A program made the translations under genes and the position numbers. The notes beneath the pieces were generated by a model. The model was not told where the DNA came from. It did not search any database and worked only from the letters and a program-made list of their open reading frames with translations. Of a stretch of DNA of 64,000 bases, positions 43,099-53,611 are shown piece by piece (within the stretch, counting starts at the first letter, position 1; every line of letters begins with the position of its first letter). The stretch is from Methylocystis sp. B8 (GTDB taxonomy: Bacteria; Pseudomonadota; Alphaproteobacteria; Rhizobiales; Beijerinckiaceae): positions 682,001 to 746,000 of the forward strand of contig NZ_VBTZ01000001.1 of assembly GCF_005771425.1 (NCBI RefSeq). The letters are read 5' to 3'.

Positions 43099-43416
43099 AT
43101 GACAGCGCCACGCATCAAACTGGCCGCCGCCCTTTTCGGTTTCTTCGCCGCAGGCTGCGTTCTGCCGCTCAATGCTTGGGGTCAGGCTTCGCAAGGCTAT
43201 TCCGATTATCGCCAATCGCTGATGGCGGGCGGCTGGAAGCCGAACGTCGGCTACGGATTAAAAACCGCGGGGGGCAAGGCCCTATACAAGTTTCCGGAAG
43301 TCGTCTGCGGTCCGACGCTCTGCAACGCGAAGTGGCGCGACCCGCAAGGACACGAAAAACTCATCACCCTGATCCGCGGCCTCGACGGGGCGGACCACCG
43401 GGTCGCGCCCCAGTAA
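43099..43416 (+). CDS. Small secreted protein
   Basis: A 105-residue protein with a signal peptide (about 1-29, LAAALFGFFAAGCVLPLNAWG) and a compact mature part with two cysteines (VVCGPTLCNAKW), likely disulfide-bonded. YRQSLMAGGWKP near the start is a pattern seen in small periplasmic proteins of Rhizobiales. AAGGAGAG lies 7 nt upstream of the ATG. Function is unknown. It is divergent from the multicopper-fold gene. Confidence 0.7.
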   Translation: MTAPRIKLAAALFGFFAAGCVLPLNAWGQASQGYSDYRQSLMAGGWKPNVGYGLKTAGGKALYKFPEVVCGPTLCNAKWRDPQGHEKLITLIRGLDGADHRVAPQ

Positions 43417-43615
43417 TCGCGGCGGACTGGCGTCACGCCGCGTCCATGCTATAGAGCGGCGCCCGGTGAATCGAGTTCGCGCTTCTGGATCGCTTTGGCG
43501 AGCTACGGCGCGTCCTTTCGGGGACAGGATCGTTTGAGAGGAAGCCGTTCGTTCGATTTCGTCTCAAGCGATTCCGGTTTGCCGGGCAGGGATTAAGGCG
43601 GCCCTTCCGCCGATC

Positions 43616-43700
43616 GCGGGCGTGGCGGAACTGGTAGACGCGCCGGATTTAGGTTCCGGTGACGAAAGTCGTGGGGGTTCGACTCCCTCCGCCCGCACCA
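43616..43700 (+). tRNA. tRNA-Leu (anticodon TAG)
   Basis: An 85-nt class II tRNA. The acceptor stem GCGGGCG pairs with CGCCCGC; the D-arm is GGCGGAACTGGTAGACGC, the anticodon loop ATTTAGG (TAG), and a long variable arm follows (TGACGAAAGTCG); the T-loop is GGGGGTTCGACTCCC; CCA is encoded. Confidence 0.95.
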
Positions 43701-43776
43701 GAGTCGTACGACCGCGGCAGTCGAATAACCGTCGTCGCTCGCCGGCGGCGTCGCAGTCATTAAGAAGGCTATAGAA

Positions 43777-45123
43777 ATGGAAGTTACGCAAACCTCCTCG
43801 CAGGGTTTGAAGCAGGAATACAAGGTGGTGCTGCCGGCCGGCGAACTCGCCGCCAAGCTCGCCGCACAGCTCACAGAGCTTCAAGCGAAAAGCCAGATCA
43901 AGGGCTTCCGGCCCGGAAAAGCGCCGATCGGTCACCTCAAGAAGCTCTACGGAAAGAGCATCATGAGCGACGTATTGCAGGAGGCGGTCAACGACGCCAA
44001 CCGCAAGATCGTCGAGGAGAATGAGCTGCGCATCGCCTTCGAGCCGAAGATCGATTTCCCTGGAGGGCAAGAGGAAGTCGAGCGCGCGCTCTCGGCCGAG
44101 GGGGATTTCTCCTATGTCGTCACTTTCGAAACGCTGCCCAAGTTCGACATTGGTTCTTTCGACGACATTTCGCTCGAGCGACCCGTCGCTGAAGTGGCGG
44201 ACGGCGACATCGAAAAGGCGCTTAACTCTCTTGCGGAGCGCGCCCAGGAATTCGAAGCCAAGGCCGAAGGCGCCAAGGCGGAGAAGGGCGACAAGCTGAC
44301 CATTGATTTTACGGGCAAGCTCGACGGCGAGCCATTTGAAGGCGGCACGGGCGGGGACGTCGATCTGGTGCTGGGGTCGGGAACTTTCATTCCTGGCTTC
44401 GAGGAGCAGCTCGAGGGCGCCGCCGCTGGCGAGCAGCGCGTCGTCAAGGTCCGTTTCCCTGATGACTACGCGGCCAAGCAGCTCGCGGGGAAGGAGGCCG
44501 AGTTCGACGTGACCGTGAAGTCCGTCTCGGCGCCCAAGACGCTGGGCCTCGACGAGGACCTCGCCAAGAAATACGGCTTCGAGTCGCTTGAGGCGATGAA
44601 GACCGCTGTCCGCGGCAACTTGGAGGCTGATTTCCACAAGGCTTCGCGCGAAAAGTTGAAGCGCGCGCTGCTAGATGCGCTCGACAGCCGCTATTCGTTC
44701 GAGCTGCCGGAAAGCCTTGTAGAACAGGAATTCGCCAATATCTGGGGCCAGCACGAGCAGGAAAGCAAACGGGCCGGCCAATCCATCGCCGAAGAAGGCA
44801 AGACCGAGGAAGAGACGAAGGCCGAGTTCCGTAAGATCGCCGAGCGACGCGTGCGCCTGGGGCTGGTTCTCGCGGAGATCGGAAAAAGCGCCGGCGTGAA
44901 GGTGGAGGAGAAGGATCTGACGGACGCCTTGGTCGAGCGGGCGCGCATGTTCCCGGGCCAGGAAAAGGCCGTCTGGGACTATTACCGCAACAATGAGCAG
45001 GCGCTCGCCCAGCTCCGCGCCCCGATTTACGAGGAGCGCGTCGTCGACCACCTCGCCAAGCTGATCAAAATCGCCGACAAGACCGTCTCCCGCGAAGAGC
45101 TGTTCAAGGAAGACGAGGAATAG
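43777..45123 (+). CDS. tig: Trigger factor, ribosome-associated chaperone/peptidyl-prolyl isomerase
   Basis: A 448-residue protein. The ribosome-docking motif GFRPGKAP is at residues 43-50, an FKBP-like domain lies at about 160-250 (GDKLTIDFTGKLDGEPFEGGTG, FIPGFEEQLEGA), and the helical C-terminal arms follow. It binds nascent chains at the ribosome exit. Length and order are normal. It sits 190 bp upstream of clpP on the same strand. Confidence 0.96.
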   Translation: MEVTQTSSQGLKQEYKVVLPAGELAAKLAAQLTELQAKSQIKGFRPGKAPIGHLKKLYGKSIMSDVLQEAVNDANRKIVEENELRIAFEPKIDFPGGQEEVERALSAEGDFSYVVTFETLPKFDIGSFDDISLERPVAEVADGDIEKALNSLAERAQEFEAKAEGAKAEKGDKLTIDFTGKLDGEPFEGGTGGDVDLVLGSGTFIPGFEEQLEGAAAGEQRVVKVRFPDDYAAKQLAGKEAEFDVTVKSVSAPKTLGLDEDLAKKYGFESLEAMKTAVRGNLEADFHKASREKLKRALLDALDSRYSFELPESLVEQEFANIWGQHEQESKRAGQSIAEEGKTEEETKAEFRKIAERRVRLGLVLAEIGKSAGVKVEEKDLTDALVERARMFPGQEKAVWDYYRNNEQALAQLRAPIYEERVVDHLAKLIKIADKTVSREELFKEDEE

Positions 45124-45316
45124 CCGGCCATTCGACTGTCGCTCCTCGCAGGCGGCGGCGCTTAATTGGCGTGGCGGGCTTCCTGCGCACGGTACGTCAA
45201 CCGCGGGGCGATGACCGCAATGTAATCTTTTCGTCCGGCGCGGGCGCGGATATATGACGGGTCCAAGAATTCCGGCGCTGGCATCGGCCTCCGCCGGCCC
45301 ACAGAGGCGATACGCG

Positions 45317-45952
45317 ATGCGCGATCCAATCGAAAACTACAACCAATATCTTATCCCGCAGGTCATCGAGAACACCTCGCGCGGAGAGCGCGGCTTCGAC
45401 ATCTATTCCCGACTGCTGCGCGAGCGCATCATCTTCGTCACCGGGCCGATCGAAGATCATATGGCGTCGGTCATCATCGCGCAGCTCTTGTTCCTGGAGT
45501 CCGAGAACCCCAAGAAGGAAATCTCGCTCTACATCAATTCGCCGGGGGGCGTAGTGACCTCCGGCCTCGCCATCTACGACACGATGCAGTTCATCAAGCC
45601 GAAAGTATCGACGCTGTGCGTCGGGCAGGCGGCGTCGATGGGTTCGCTTCTGCTTGCCGCCGGCGCTGACGGTCTGCGTTACGCGCTCCCCAACGCGCGC
45701 GTCATGTTGCATCAGCCGTCCGGCGGCTTCCAAGGCCAGGCGTCGGACATCCAGCGCCATGCCGAAGACATTCTGAAAGTTAAGAAGCGGCTCAATGACA
45801 TCTATGTTCGTCATACGGGCAAGGATTATGAAACGATCGAGCGCACGCTCGACCGCGATCATTTCATGTCGGCGGAGGAAGCGCGGACATTCGGAATTGT
45901 CGATTCCGTTCAGGAGAGGCGGCCTGACGAAGAGAGCGACGCAAAGCGCTAA
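45317..45952 (+). CDS. clpP: ATP-dependent Clp protease proteolytic subunit
   Basis: A 211-residue serine protease. The start at 45317 ([18 protein letters not shown]) gives the usual N-terminus; the upstream ATG at 45254 adds 21 unrelated residues. The catalytic triad is visible: Ser107 in GQAASMGS, His132 in MLHQP and Asp181 in LDRDHFMS. It associates with ClpA/ClpX. In most Alphaproteobacteria clpX and lon come next, but here an acyl-CoA carboxylase subunit follows. Confidence 0.96.
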   Translation: MRDPIENYNQYLIPQVIENTSRGERGFDIYSRLLRERIIFVTGPIEDHMASVIIAQLLFLESENPKKEISLYINSPGGVVTSGLAIYDTMQFIKPKVSTLCVGQAASMGSLLLAAGADGLRYALPNARVMLHQPSGGFQGQASDIQRHAEDILKVKKRLNDIYVRHTGKDYETIERTLDRDHFMSAEEARTFGIVDSVQERRPDEESDAKR

Positions 45953-46031
45953 AGGCAGTCGCGGGGGCGCCGACGGCGTTTTCTGAGCGCCCCCGCCAAT
46001 ATGCTTGAAAAATTGGGGCAGCAGGGCGGGA

Positions 46032-48041
46032 ATGTTTCGTAAAATTCTGATCGCCAATCGTGGCGAAATCGCTTGTCGCATCATCAAGACGGCGAAGCGC
46101 ATGGGACTTTCGACCGTCGCCGTCTATTCCGACGCTGACGCCGACGCGCTGCATGTCGAAATGGCCGATGAAGCGATCCATCTTGGCCCTCCGCCGGCCG
46201 CCCAATCCTATCTCCTGATCGACAAGATCGTCGCCGCTTGTAAGGAAACCGGCGCCGAAGCGGTGCATCCGGGCTATGGCTTTCTCTCCGAGCGCGCCGC
46301 TTTCGCCAATGCGCTCGCCGAAGCGAATATCGTCTTCATCGGACCCAATCCGCGGGCGATCGAGGCGATGGGCGACAAGATCGAATCAAAGAAATTCGCG
46401 TCCGCCGCCAACGTCAGTGTCGTTCCTGGCTATCTCGGCGTCATCGAGAACGCCGAAGAGGCGGTGAGAATCGCGCGGGATATCGGCTATCCGGTGATGC
46501 TGAAGGCGTCGGCTGGCGGCGGCGGCAAGGGCATGCGCATCGCCTTTTCCGACGCAGAAGTGATTGAAGGTTTTACGCGCGCGCGTTCGGAGGCGGCGTC
46601 TTCCTTCGGCGACGATCGCGTCTTCGTCGAGAAGTTCATCGTCAATCCACGCCACATTGAAATTCAGGTGCTTGGCGACAAGCACGGCAATGTGATCCAT
46701 TTGAACGAGCGTGAATGCTCCATTCAGCGTCGCAACCAGAAGGTCATCGAAGAAGCGCCGTCGCCGCTGCTCGACGAAAAGACCCGTCGTGAGATGGGCG
46801 CTCAGGCCGTCGCGCTCGCCAAGGCCGTGAACTACGATTCGGCCGGCACGGTCGAGTTTGTCGCGGGTCAGGACAAGAGCTTTTACTTCCTTGAGATGAA
46901 CACGCGCTTGCAGGTCGAGCATCCGGTGACGGAGCTCATCACCGGCATCGATCTCGTCGAGCAGATGATCCGCGTCGCGGCGGGCGAGCCGCTGCAACTC
47001 AAGCAGGAAAACGTCAAGATCAACGGCTGGGCGGTCGAGAGCCGCATCTATGCCGAGGATCCGACCCGCAACTTTCTCCCCTCCATCGGACGGCTGGTCA
47101 AATATCAGCCGCCGGAAGAAAAGCGCGAAGGCGGTGTTACGGTGCGCAACGACACGGGCGTCACCGAGGGCCGCGAAATCTCGATCCACTACGATCCGAT
47201 GATCGCCAAGCTCGTGACGCATGCGCCAGACCGTCTTCGGGCGATCGTCGCGCAGGCCGACGCGCTCGATCGCTTCGTGATCGACGGAATTCGTCACAAT
47301 ATTCCGTTCCTGTCATCGCTGATGCAGAGTCCGCGTTGGCGCTCGGGCAATCTTTCGACGGGCTTCATCAGCGAAGAATATCCGGAAGGATTTTCTCCGC
47401 AGGAGCCTCAGGGAGATCTGGCGCATACGCTCGCCGCGATTGCGACTCTGATGGACCACATTGGCAATGAGCGCAAACGCAAGATTTCCGGTCAGTTGCG
47501 CGGCGGCCGTCCGGTTGAATTCGAGCGCGAACGCGTGTGCATGCTGGGCGACCAGAGATTCGACGTCTGCGTCGAGGCGCAAGGCGAAGCGCTGATCGTG
47601 CGTTTTGCCGAGGGCGATCAGCGCGCTCATCGCGTCTCAACTCAATGGCGCCCGGGCGAACTCGTGCTCGAGGGCGAGGTTGACGGCCGCACGGTCTACG
47701 TGCAGGCGCGATCGATCCTCAATGGCTACGCACTGTCGCATCAAGGCGTCGACGTCACGGCGCGCGTCTATACTCAGCGTGAAGCCGAACTCGTCGCTTT
47801 CATGCCGAAGAAGAAGGACGCCGGCGCCTCCAAGCACCTTCTGTGTCCGATGCCTGGCCTCGTGAAGACCGTCGACGTGGCGGAAGGTCAGGAGGTCAAA
47901 GCCGGCGAAGCATTGTGCATGGTCGAAGCCATGAAGATGGAGAACGTGCTGCGCGCCGAGCGAGACGTGACCGTCAAGAAAATCCTGGCCAAGCCTGGCG
48001 ACAGCCTCGCTGTTGACGCGGTTATTATGGAGTTCGCATAG
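46032..48041 (+). CDS. pccA: Acetyl/propionyl-CoA carboxylase biotin-carboxylase alpha subunit
   Basis: A 669-residue protein. It starts MFRKILIANRGEIACRI, the biotin-carboxylase opening. The ATP-grasp domain has KASAGGGGKGMRI, HIEIQVLGD and FLEMNTRLQVEHPVTE. A BT-type linker domain follows, and the C-terminal biotinyl domain has MVEAMKMEN with the biotinylated Lys. The size and BT domain fit PccA (propionyl-CoA) rather than the 450-residue AccC. The carboxyltransferase beta subunit is not in the window. Confidence 0.92.
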   Translation: MFRKILIANRGEIACRIIKTAKRMGLSTVAVYSDADADALHVEMADEAIHLGPPPAAQSYLLIDKIVAACKETGAEAVHPGYGFLSERAAFANALAEANIVFIGPNPRAIEAMGDKIESKKFASAANVSVVPGYLGVIENAEEAVRIARDIGYPVMLKASAGGGGKGMRIAFSDAEVIEGFTRARSEAASSFGDDRVFVEKFIVNPRHIEIQVLGDKHGNVIHLNERECSIQRRNQKVIEEAPSPLLDEKTRREMGAQAVALAKAVNYDSAGTVEFVAGQDKSFYFLEMNTRLQVEHPVTELITGIDLVEQMIRVAAGEPLQLKQENVKINGWAVESRIYAEDPTRNFLPSIGRLVKYQPPEEKREGGVTVRNDTGVTEGREISIHYDPMIAKLVTHAPDRLRAIVAQADALDRFVIDGIRHNIPFLSSLMQSPRWRSGNLSTGFISEEYPEGFSPQEPQGDLAHTLAAIATLMDHIGNERKRKISGQLRGGRPVEFERERVCMLGDQRFDVCVEAQGEALIVRFAEGDQRAHRVSTQWRPGELVLEGEVDGRTVYVQARSILNGYALSHQGVDVTARVYTQREAELVAFMPKKKDAGASKHLLCPMPGLVKTVDVAEGQEVKAGEALCMVEAMKMENVLRAERDVTVKKILAKPGDSLAVDAVIMEFA

Positions 48042-48062
48042 TCGCGTCAGCGACTGGCTCGT

Positions 48063-49142
48063 TTAGTCGTCGAAGACGCGCGTCACATGGCCCATCTTGC
48101 GGCCCGCGCGCGTTTCCTTCTTGCCATAGAGGTGCAGACAGGCGCCGTCTTCACGCAGCAGTTCCGGCCAGGCGTTGACGTCGTCGCCGATCAGATTGCG
48201 CATTTCGACGCGGCGCCCATGGCGGCGCGTTGAGCCGAGCGGCCAGCCGGCGACCGCGCGCATATGCTGCTCGAACTGCGAGGTCAGCGCGCCGTCGAGC
48301 GTCCAATGTCCCGAATTGTGCACGCGCGGCGCAATTTCATTAACGACCAGCGCTTCGCGCTCGCCATCGACAACGACGAACATTTCGACTGCGATGACGC
48401 CGACGTAATCGGCGGCCTCCGCGATGCGTCGTGCGATGTCGATCGCCTTTGTCGCCGTGTCTTTGGCGATCTCCGCTGGCGCCAGAGTCTGCGCCAAAAT
48501 GTGGTGCTCATGGAGGTTTTCGCACACGTCATAGGCGCGATATTCGCCGTTCAATCCGCGCGCCGCCACGACAGATACTTCTTTCGTAAAGGGCACGACG
48601 CTTTCCAGAATGCATGGCGCGCCGCCGAGCGTGCGGAAAGCGACCGCAAGATCGCCGCCGTCGCGCAATTGGGTCTGGCCCTTCCCGTCGTAGCCGAGAC
48701 GTCGCGTCTTCAAGATCGAATTGTGGCCGAGCTGCGCCACCGCGCGGGGCAGGGCGTCCGCATTGTCGACCGCGACGAATTCGGCCGTCGCAATGCGCAG
48801 GCTCTGCACAAATTCTTTTTCGACGAGCCTGTCCTGAGTGAGCGCCAACGCCTTCGGATTGGGTCGCACGGGCCGATGCGCTTCGAGCACTTGCGCCGTG
48901 CGGGCGGGCACGTTCTCGAATTCATAGGTGACGACGTCGACGGATTCGGCGAAAGCGGCGAGAGCCGCTTCGTCGTTAAATTCGGCTTGCGTTCGCGTCG
49001 CGCAGACATCGAACGCCGGGTCGTCGGCGACGGGGGAGAAGACATGCGCCTTCAGCCCGAGCCGCCCGCCGGCCATCGCGAGCATGCGCGCGAGCTGACC
49101 GCCGCCGAGGATACCGATCGTCGCGCCGGGCGCGAGCCTCAT
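48063..49142 (-). CDS. purK: N5-carboxyaminoimidazole ribonucleotide synthase
   Basis: A 359-residue ATP-grasp enzyme. It starts [22 protein letters not shown] (nucleotide-fold signature), with [30 protein letters not shown] and [14 protein letters not shown] motifs. It makes N5-CAIR from AIR, bicarbonate and ATP; PurE then isomerises it. Its ATG overlaps the purE stop by 4 nt. Full length. Confidence 0.95.
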   Translation of the reverse strand: MRLAPGATIGILGGGQLARMLAMAGGRLGLKAHVFSPVADDPAFDVCATRTQAEFNDEAALAAFAESVDVVTYEFENVPARTAQVLEAHRPVRPNPKALALTQDRLVEKEFVQSLRIATAEFVAVDNADALPRAVAQLGHNSILKTRRLGYDGKGQTQLRDGGDLAVAFRTLGGAPCILESVVPFTKEVSVVAARGLNGEYRAYDVCENLHEHHILAQTLAPAEIAKDTATKAIDIARRIAEAADYVGVIAVEMFVVVDGEREALVVNEIAPRVHNSGHWTLDGALTSQFEQHMRAVAGWPLGSTRRHGRRVEMRNLIGDDVNAWPELLREDGACLHLYGKKETRAGRKMGHVTRVFDD

Positions 49143-49636
49143 GCGCCTTTGCGCGGCGTTTCCGCCACGCTCTCCGTCTGATGAGCGCGATATTCGGCGA
49201 GGCGCGTGGCGAGCGCCTTGTCGGCGCGGGCGAGAATTGCGGCGGCGAGCAGAGCGGCGTTGATTGCGCCCGCCTTGCCGATGGCGAGCGTTCCCACCGG
49301 CACGCCGCCCGGCATCTGCACGATGGAGAGGAGCGAATCCATGCCCTTTAACGCTTCCGATTCGATCGGAACGCCGAGAACCGGCAGCGGCGTCATCGAG
49401 GCGGTCATGCCAGGCAGATGCGCGGCGCCGCCGGCTCCGGCGATGATAACCTCGAAGCCTTCCGATTCGGCCGCCCTGGCGAAGGCGAACAAGCGCTCGG
49501 GCGTGCGATGAGCCGAGATGATGCGCGCGTCACAGCCGATATCGAGCGCCGCGAGAGTTTCGACGGCGTGGCGCATCGTCGCCCAGTCGGATTGCGACCC
49601 CATGATAACGGCGACGGGCGGTCTGGACTTGCCCAC
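49139..49636 (-). CDS. purE: N5-carboxyaminoimidazole ribonucleotide mutase
   Basis: A 165-residue protein from a GTG at 49636, with an AGGAAG SD; the longer frame to 49813 is not family-like. Signature [14 protein letters not shown], then [11 protein letters not shown] (catalytic His), [12 protein letters not shown] and [10 protein letters not shown], as in class I PurE. It is co-transcribed and translationally coupled with purK. Confidence 0.95.
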   Translation of the reverse strand: MGKSRPPVAVIMGSQSDWATMRHAVETLAALDIGCDARIISAHRTPERLFAFARAAESEGFEVIIAGAGGAAHLPGMTASMTPLPVLGVPIESEALKGMDSLLSIVQMPGGVPVGTLAIGKAGAINAALLAAAILARADKALATRLAEYRAHQTESVAETPRKGA

Positions 49637-49792
49637 TCTTGCTTCCTCTACAAAGGGAAGCCATGCGGCATAGACGATGGCTCCCCGATAGGCAAGCGCC
49701 CGATCGGCGTGGGTGGTGGGCGGATTTCGCTTCGCGAGCCGGCGGCGCGGGGCTAAGGAACAGCGCGTGATTCTCTTATCGGCGGACGCATC

Positions 49793-50998
49793 ATGGACGA
49801 AAGCCTGAGGCAAGCGGTCATCGTGCTGGCCGTGGCGATGATGGTTGCGATCGCCGCGCGTCAGATCAGACTGCCTTATACGGTCGGGCTTGTCATCGTG
49901 GGGGCGGTGGTCGCGCTATCGGGCGTAGGCGCGCCACACCTGACGCACGAACTGATTTTCGACTTGATTTTGCCGCCGCTCCTTTTTGAGGCGGCGCTGA
50001 CTCTCTCCTGGCGCGAGTTGATCCGAGATTCGCTGCCGTTGCTCGCGCTCGCAGGCGTTGGAACGCTTGTTTCCGCGGTTGTCGTCGCGAGTTCGATGAC
50101 CATGCTGCTGGGCTGGCCCTTATTTTCGGCGCTCGTCTTCGGCGCTTTGATAGCGGCGACCGACCCGGTGGCGATCATCGCCATGTTCAAGGATAATAAA
50201 GTCAAGGGCCGCATGCGGCTTCTCGTTGAAAGCGAAAGCTTGCTCAACGATGGCGCGGCGGCGGTGCTTTTCGTCATGGCGCTGACGTTCGCGCAAAGCG
50301 GCGGCGCGGATCAGACCGCCGCGGCGACCGCGATGACTCTCGCGAAAGTCGTATTGGGCGGCGTCATCGTCGGGGCGCTGTCCGGCGGCGTCGCGATCCT
50401 TGCATCGCTGCGCACTTCCGAACATTTAATCGAAGCGGCGCTGACGACGATCGCTGCGTTCGGCTCCTTCCTCATCGCCGAATATTTTCATGTCTCCGGC
50501 GTGCTGGCGACGGTGACGGCTGGCCTTCTCATGGGAAATCTCGGCCTTCTGAGCGAGCGAGGCGGCTTCATCAGTCTCAAGGGGCGCGAATTCGTTCTGT
50601 CCTTTTGGGAGTTCGCGGCGTTTCTCGCCAATTCCGTGATTTTTCTATTGATTGGCGCGGACCTGGCTATGATTCCTTTTGGCGTCGTGGGGGCGAAGCC
50701 CCTGGGCGTAGCGATCGCCACAGTTCTCTGCGCGCGCGCCATCACCGTTTATCCGCTGAGCTCGCTCTTTCTCGCGTCGCGTTGGAAGATTTCGTTGCGC
50801 GAGCAGCATGTGCTGTGGTGGGGCGGCTTACGTGGCGCGCTGGCGCTCGCTCTCGCGCTGTCGCTTCCAGACGATCTGCCGCAGCGAAACGAGATCGTCG
50901 CCATCACTTTCGCGGTGGTGGCGTTTTCGATCGTGGTTCAGGGCCTCACTATGCCGCTGCTGTTGCGCGCGCTCGGCTTCCTGCCAAAGTCATCGTAA
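49793..50998 (+). CDS. CPA1-type Na+(K+)/H+ antiporter
   Basis: A 401-residue membrane protein with about 11-12 transmembrane segments. The ion-site motif [17 protein letters not shown] (paired with [17 protein letters not shown]) is the CPA1/NhaP hallmark, and [17 protein letters not shown] near the N-terminus and [17 protein letters not shown] near the C-terminus are also diagnostic. There is no long cytoplasmic C-terminal domain. It would exchange monovalent cations for protons. It stands alone, divergent from purE. Confidence 0.93.
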   Translation: MDESLRQAVIVLAVAMMVAIAARQIRLPYTVGLVIVGAVVALSGVGAPHLTHELIFDLILPPLLFEAALTLSWRELIRDSLPLLALAGVGTLVSAVVVASSMTMLLGWPLFSALVFGALIAATDPVAIIAMFKDNKVKGRMRLLVESESLLNDGAAAVLFVMALTFAQSGGADQTAAATAMTLAKVVLGGVIVGALSGGVAILASLRTSEHLIEAALTTIAAFGSFLIAEYFHVSGVLATVTAGLLMGNLGLLSERGGFISLKGREFVLSFWEFAAFLANSVIFLLIGADLAMIPFGVVGAKPLGVAIATVLCARAITVYPLSSLFLASRWKISLREQHVLWWGGLRGALALALALSLPDDLPQRNEIVAITFAVVAFSIVVQGLTMPLLLRALGFLPKSS

Positions 50999-51009
50999 CA
51001 GCGCCGCGT

Positions 51010-51228
51010 CTAAGCGATAATGTCAGGCGTGAGCTGGTCTTCGAGATAGGCGATGCGGTCGCGCAGCAGCAGCTTGCGTTTCTTCAACCGCTGAATCTGA
51101 AGCCGATCCGCCGCGCCAACGGCCAGCAGCGCGCCTATCGCGGTCTCCAGATCGTGATGCTCCAGCCGCAGCCGTTCAACCTCAGCGCGGATGGCGTCCT
51201 TGTCGATCTCGTTCTGATTTTCGTTCAT
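51010..51228 (-). CDS. DUF465 (YdcH-type) small protein
   Basis: A 72-residue charged coiled-coil protein. LRLEHHDLETAIGAL and RLQIQRLKKRKLLLRDRIAYLE make the two-helix hairpin with a KxRKLxLKDxI-like motif typical of YdcH/DUF465 proteins. Function is unknown. A second member lies at 52857-53036, on the other side of selO. Confidence 0.88.
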   Translation of the reverse strand: MNENQNEIDKDAIRAEVERLRLEHHDLETAIGALLAVGAADRLQIQRLKKRKLLLRDRIAYLEDQLTPDIIA

Positions 51229-51327
51229 CGACAGCCGCCCTCGAACGTCGTTAGACGCTCGGGAATCGATTTATCCGGTGCGCAATTATCGCGCGGCGGC
51301 CAAGGGCAGTTCAAGCGAATTGCTCCC

Positions 51328-52746
51328 TCATGATTTATAGGCGCTCCGCATCTCGTCGATGGCCGCGATCTTGGCGTAAAGCGGCGCCCAGTCGTCGTTT
51401 TCGGCGATGGGCGTCCAAAGCGCCTCGACTTCGTCGATTAACATGGTGCAGGGCGTCTCGTGCTGGAAATAGGGGTGATCCAGTCGCCCATTGGGGGCTG
51501 GCCGATGTTGAGCCAAGGCGGCGCGAACCGGCGCGAACGCTTCAGCTTCGTAATGGGCAGCCGACGGGCTGCCTTTCGCGCGCTCAGTGGACGCCAATCC
51601 GCCGCGCCAGTCGAAGAAGGCCTGTTCGAAAGGGGCCTTCGTCGTTGTGAGAAAGTCAACGAAAGCTTTCGCAAGCGCGGCGTCAGCTTCTTCGCCGGCC
51701 GAGGCGAGGCCGAGACGATTGAGCAGCGCCACTCGAAATTCCTGCTGGATGCGGCCGGGAAACGTCGCGAGAACCTTCTCGGCAAGCTTTGGTCCGGTGA
51801 GGTGGATCAGGCATTCCGCTAAGCGGGAAAGATTCCAGCCGAGCGCGCCGGGCTGTCGGCCAAATGAGTAAAGCCCGATTTCGTCGAAATAGGCGGCGGT
51901 GAAGGTTGGATCATAGACTGGCGCGAAGCGCCAAGGTCCGTAGTCGAAGCTCTCGCCCGTGATGTTGATATTGTCGGAATTCAACACGCCGTGAACGAAG
52001 CCTGACGCCATGTAACCCGCGCCGAGCTTAGCTACCCGCGCCACGACCTCTTCGAGAAAGGCGAGGGCTCTATCGGACGCCGGCAGATCGGCGATGGCTG
52101 GAAAATAATAGCGGCAGACGTGATCGAGGAGCGTGTCGATCGCTGCGGAGTCATCGTGGAACGCGAGGCGTTGAAACGTGCCGATGCGAATATGCGAATG
52201 CGACAGGCGCACCAGCACGCTGGAGCGCGTGGGCGACGGTTCATCGCCGCGCATGAGCGCCTCGCCAGTTTCAATCAGGCTGAAGGTCTTGGAGGTGTCG
52301 ACGCCAAGCGCCTCCAGCATTTCGGTCGCGAGAATTTCGCGAACGCCGCCCTTGAGCGTCAGTCGTCCGTCGCCACGCCGCGACCATGGTGTCTGGCCGC
52401 TGCCCTTGGTGCCGAGATCGAGCAGGCGTCCGTCCTGCGCGTCGCGCAATTGCGCAAAGAGGAAGCCGCGGCCGTCGCCGAGATCGGCGTTGTAAACGCG
52501 AAATTGGTGCCCGTGATAGCGCAGCGCTAAGGGATGCGCGAGCCCGCCCGGCAGCGGCGAAAAACGCCCGAAATGCTCGATCCATTCCGCGTCGCTGAGT
52601 CCGTCGAGCCCGACCCGCGCGGCCCAGCGCTGATTGCGATAGCGTAGCCGATGTTTAGGGAAGGTCGCGGGTTCGACAAGATCGAAGAAAGGTTCGCCCA
52701 GACCCTCGTGCAACGTCTCGGCGCGGTAAAGCTCGGTGACCGGCAT
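51328..52746 (-). CDS. selO: Protein adenylyltransferase SelO (YdiU/UPF0061)
   Basis: A 472-residue pseudokinase-fold enzyme that AMPylates proteins. ATG at 52746 is chosen (MPVTELYRAETLHEGLGE...); a TTG at 52764 adds six residues. Seen are RYHGHQFRVYNADLGDGRGFLFAQL, LDLGTKGSGQTPWSRRGDGRLTLKGGVRE, ETGEALMRGDEPSPTRS, and the active-site stretch FVHGVLNSDNINITGESFDYGPW. The C-terminus ends at the usual length. It is flanked by two DUF465 genes on the same strand. Confidence 0.93.
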   Translation of the reverse strand: MPVTELYRAETLHEGLGEPFFDLVEPATFPKHRLRYRNQRWAARVGLDGLSDAEWIEHFGRFSPLPGGLAHPLALRYHGHQFRVYNADLGDGRGFLFAQLRDAQDGRLLDLGTKGSGQTPWSRRGDGRLTLKGGVREILATEMLEALGVDTSKTFSLIETGEALMRGDEPSPTRSSVLVRLSHSHIRIGTFQRLAFHDDSAAIDTLLDHVCRYYFPAIADLPASDRALAFLEEVVARVAKLGAGYMASGFVHGVLNSDNINITGESFDYGPWRFAPVYDPTFTAAYFDEIGLYSFGRQPGALGWNLSRLAECLIHLTGPKLAEKVLATFPGRIQQEFRVALLNRLGLASAGEEADAALAKAFVDFLTTTKAPFEQAFFDWRGGLASTERAKGSPSAAHYEAEAFAPVRAALAQHRPAPNGRLDHPYFQHETPCTMLIDEVEALWTPIAENDDWAPLYAKIAAIDEMRSAYKS

Positions 52747-52856
52747 AAGGACGAGGTCTCGCAAATCGCGCGCCGCGGCGCGAATGCTTCAAAAAATAAG
52801 GCGGAGATCTCTCTCCGCCCATGGCGATTAAGCAGCAAGGGAGCGAGCTGAAAACG

Positions 52857-53036
52857 CTAGTGGCGCGTTTCGCTACACGACAGTTTGGCGAGCTCATCCT
52901 TGATTTGCAATTTCTTGCGCTTGAGTTCCGCTATTTTCAATTCGTCCGCGTGGGGGTGCAGCTGTTCCTCCTCGATCTCCTTCTTTAGCGCCTCGTGACG
53001 GCGTTGGAGTTCGACGATGTGGCCCTGCAAGGACAT
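52857..53036 (-). CDS. DUF465 (YdcH-type) small protein
   Basis: A 59-residue coiled coil: MSLQGHIVELQRRHEALKKE, then ADELKIAELKRKKLQIKDEL, the classic DUF465 hairpin ending in the KxxKLxIKDEL motif. The start at 53036 has GAGGTT close upstream; a longer reading to 53111 was not used. It is upstream of selO on the same strand. Confidence 0.88.
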   Translation of the reverse strand: MSLQGHIVELQRRHEALKKEIEEEQLHPHADELKIAELKRKKLQIKDELAKLSCSETRH

Positions 53037-53301
53037 GCGAAACCTCCTTAACTTCTCTCCGCTGGACGAGCGGAAGGGTAATAAGTCTGCCACAAAGCAG
53101 GCTCGCCGCAAGACTTGAAATCGCGCAACGTCACAAATCTTTTGCGTATAGGGAGGCTCGGTCTTTACCGAACGTCAATTTTTTCCATAGCTTGCGCTGG
53201 AAGGCGATCCACAGCGTCGCAGGGAGGGCGCGCGCTTGCGCGCCGCCACGTACGCCAGTATAGACGGGCGCTCCGGCCCATGGCGCTTACATGTGGCTTA
53301 G

Positions 53302-53376
<75 letters not shown>

Positions 53377-53382
53377 TTCAGT

Positions 53383-53403
53383 CGGCCCCACACGGGCCGT
53401 TTT
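53383..53403 (+). terminator. Rho-independent terminator after tRNA-Val
   Basis: The stem CGGCCC/GGGCCG with a 5-nt loop is followed by TTTT, 7 nt after the tRNA CCA. Confidence 0.75.
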
Positions 53404-53526
53404 GCTTTCAGCCACAAAGCAGAGACGTCACCTGAACAGGTCCGGCCCCGGTCAGGACCCTACGGCGGGTTTCCATTCCCTCAATTCGATCCGAAGACTG
53501 AGCCGTCGCGGACTGAGACTTCACCT

Positions 53527-53564
53527 TTAAATTCAAAACATTATGAACTTAAATTCAAAACATT
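53527..53564. repeat. 16-nt direct repeat, 22-bp period, upstream of the NepR-like gene
   Basis: TTAAATTCAAAACATT occurs at 53527-53542 and again at 53549-53564 in an AT-rich patch. It may be a promoter-proximal protein-binding pair or a small duplication. Confidence 0.5.
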
Positions 53565-53611
53565 GTGGGAACTACGTACGCGTCAGTTCGTTTAGATGTC
53601 AGGAGGTCGTC

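Noticed and set aside
45197..46102. Long reverse frame of 301 codons over clpP
   Set aside because: It is the antisense shadow of clpP, which has an intact catalytic triad and normal length.
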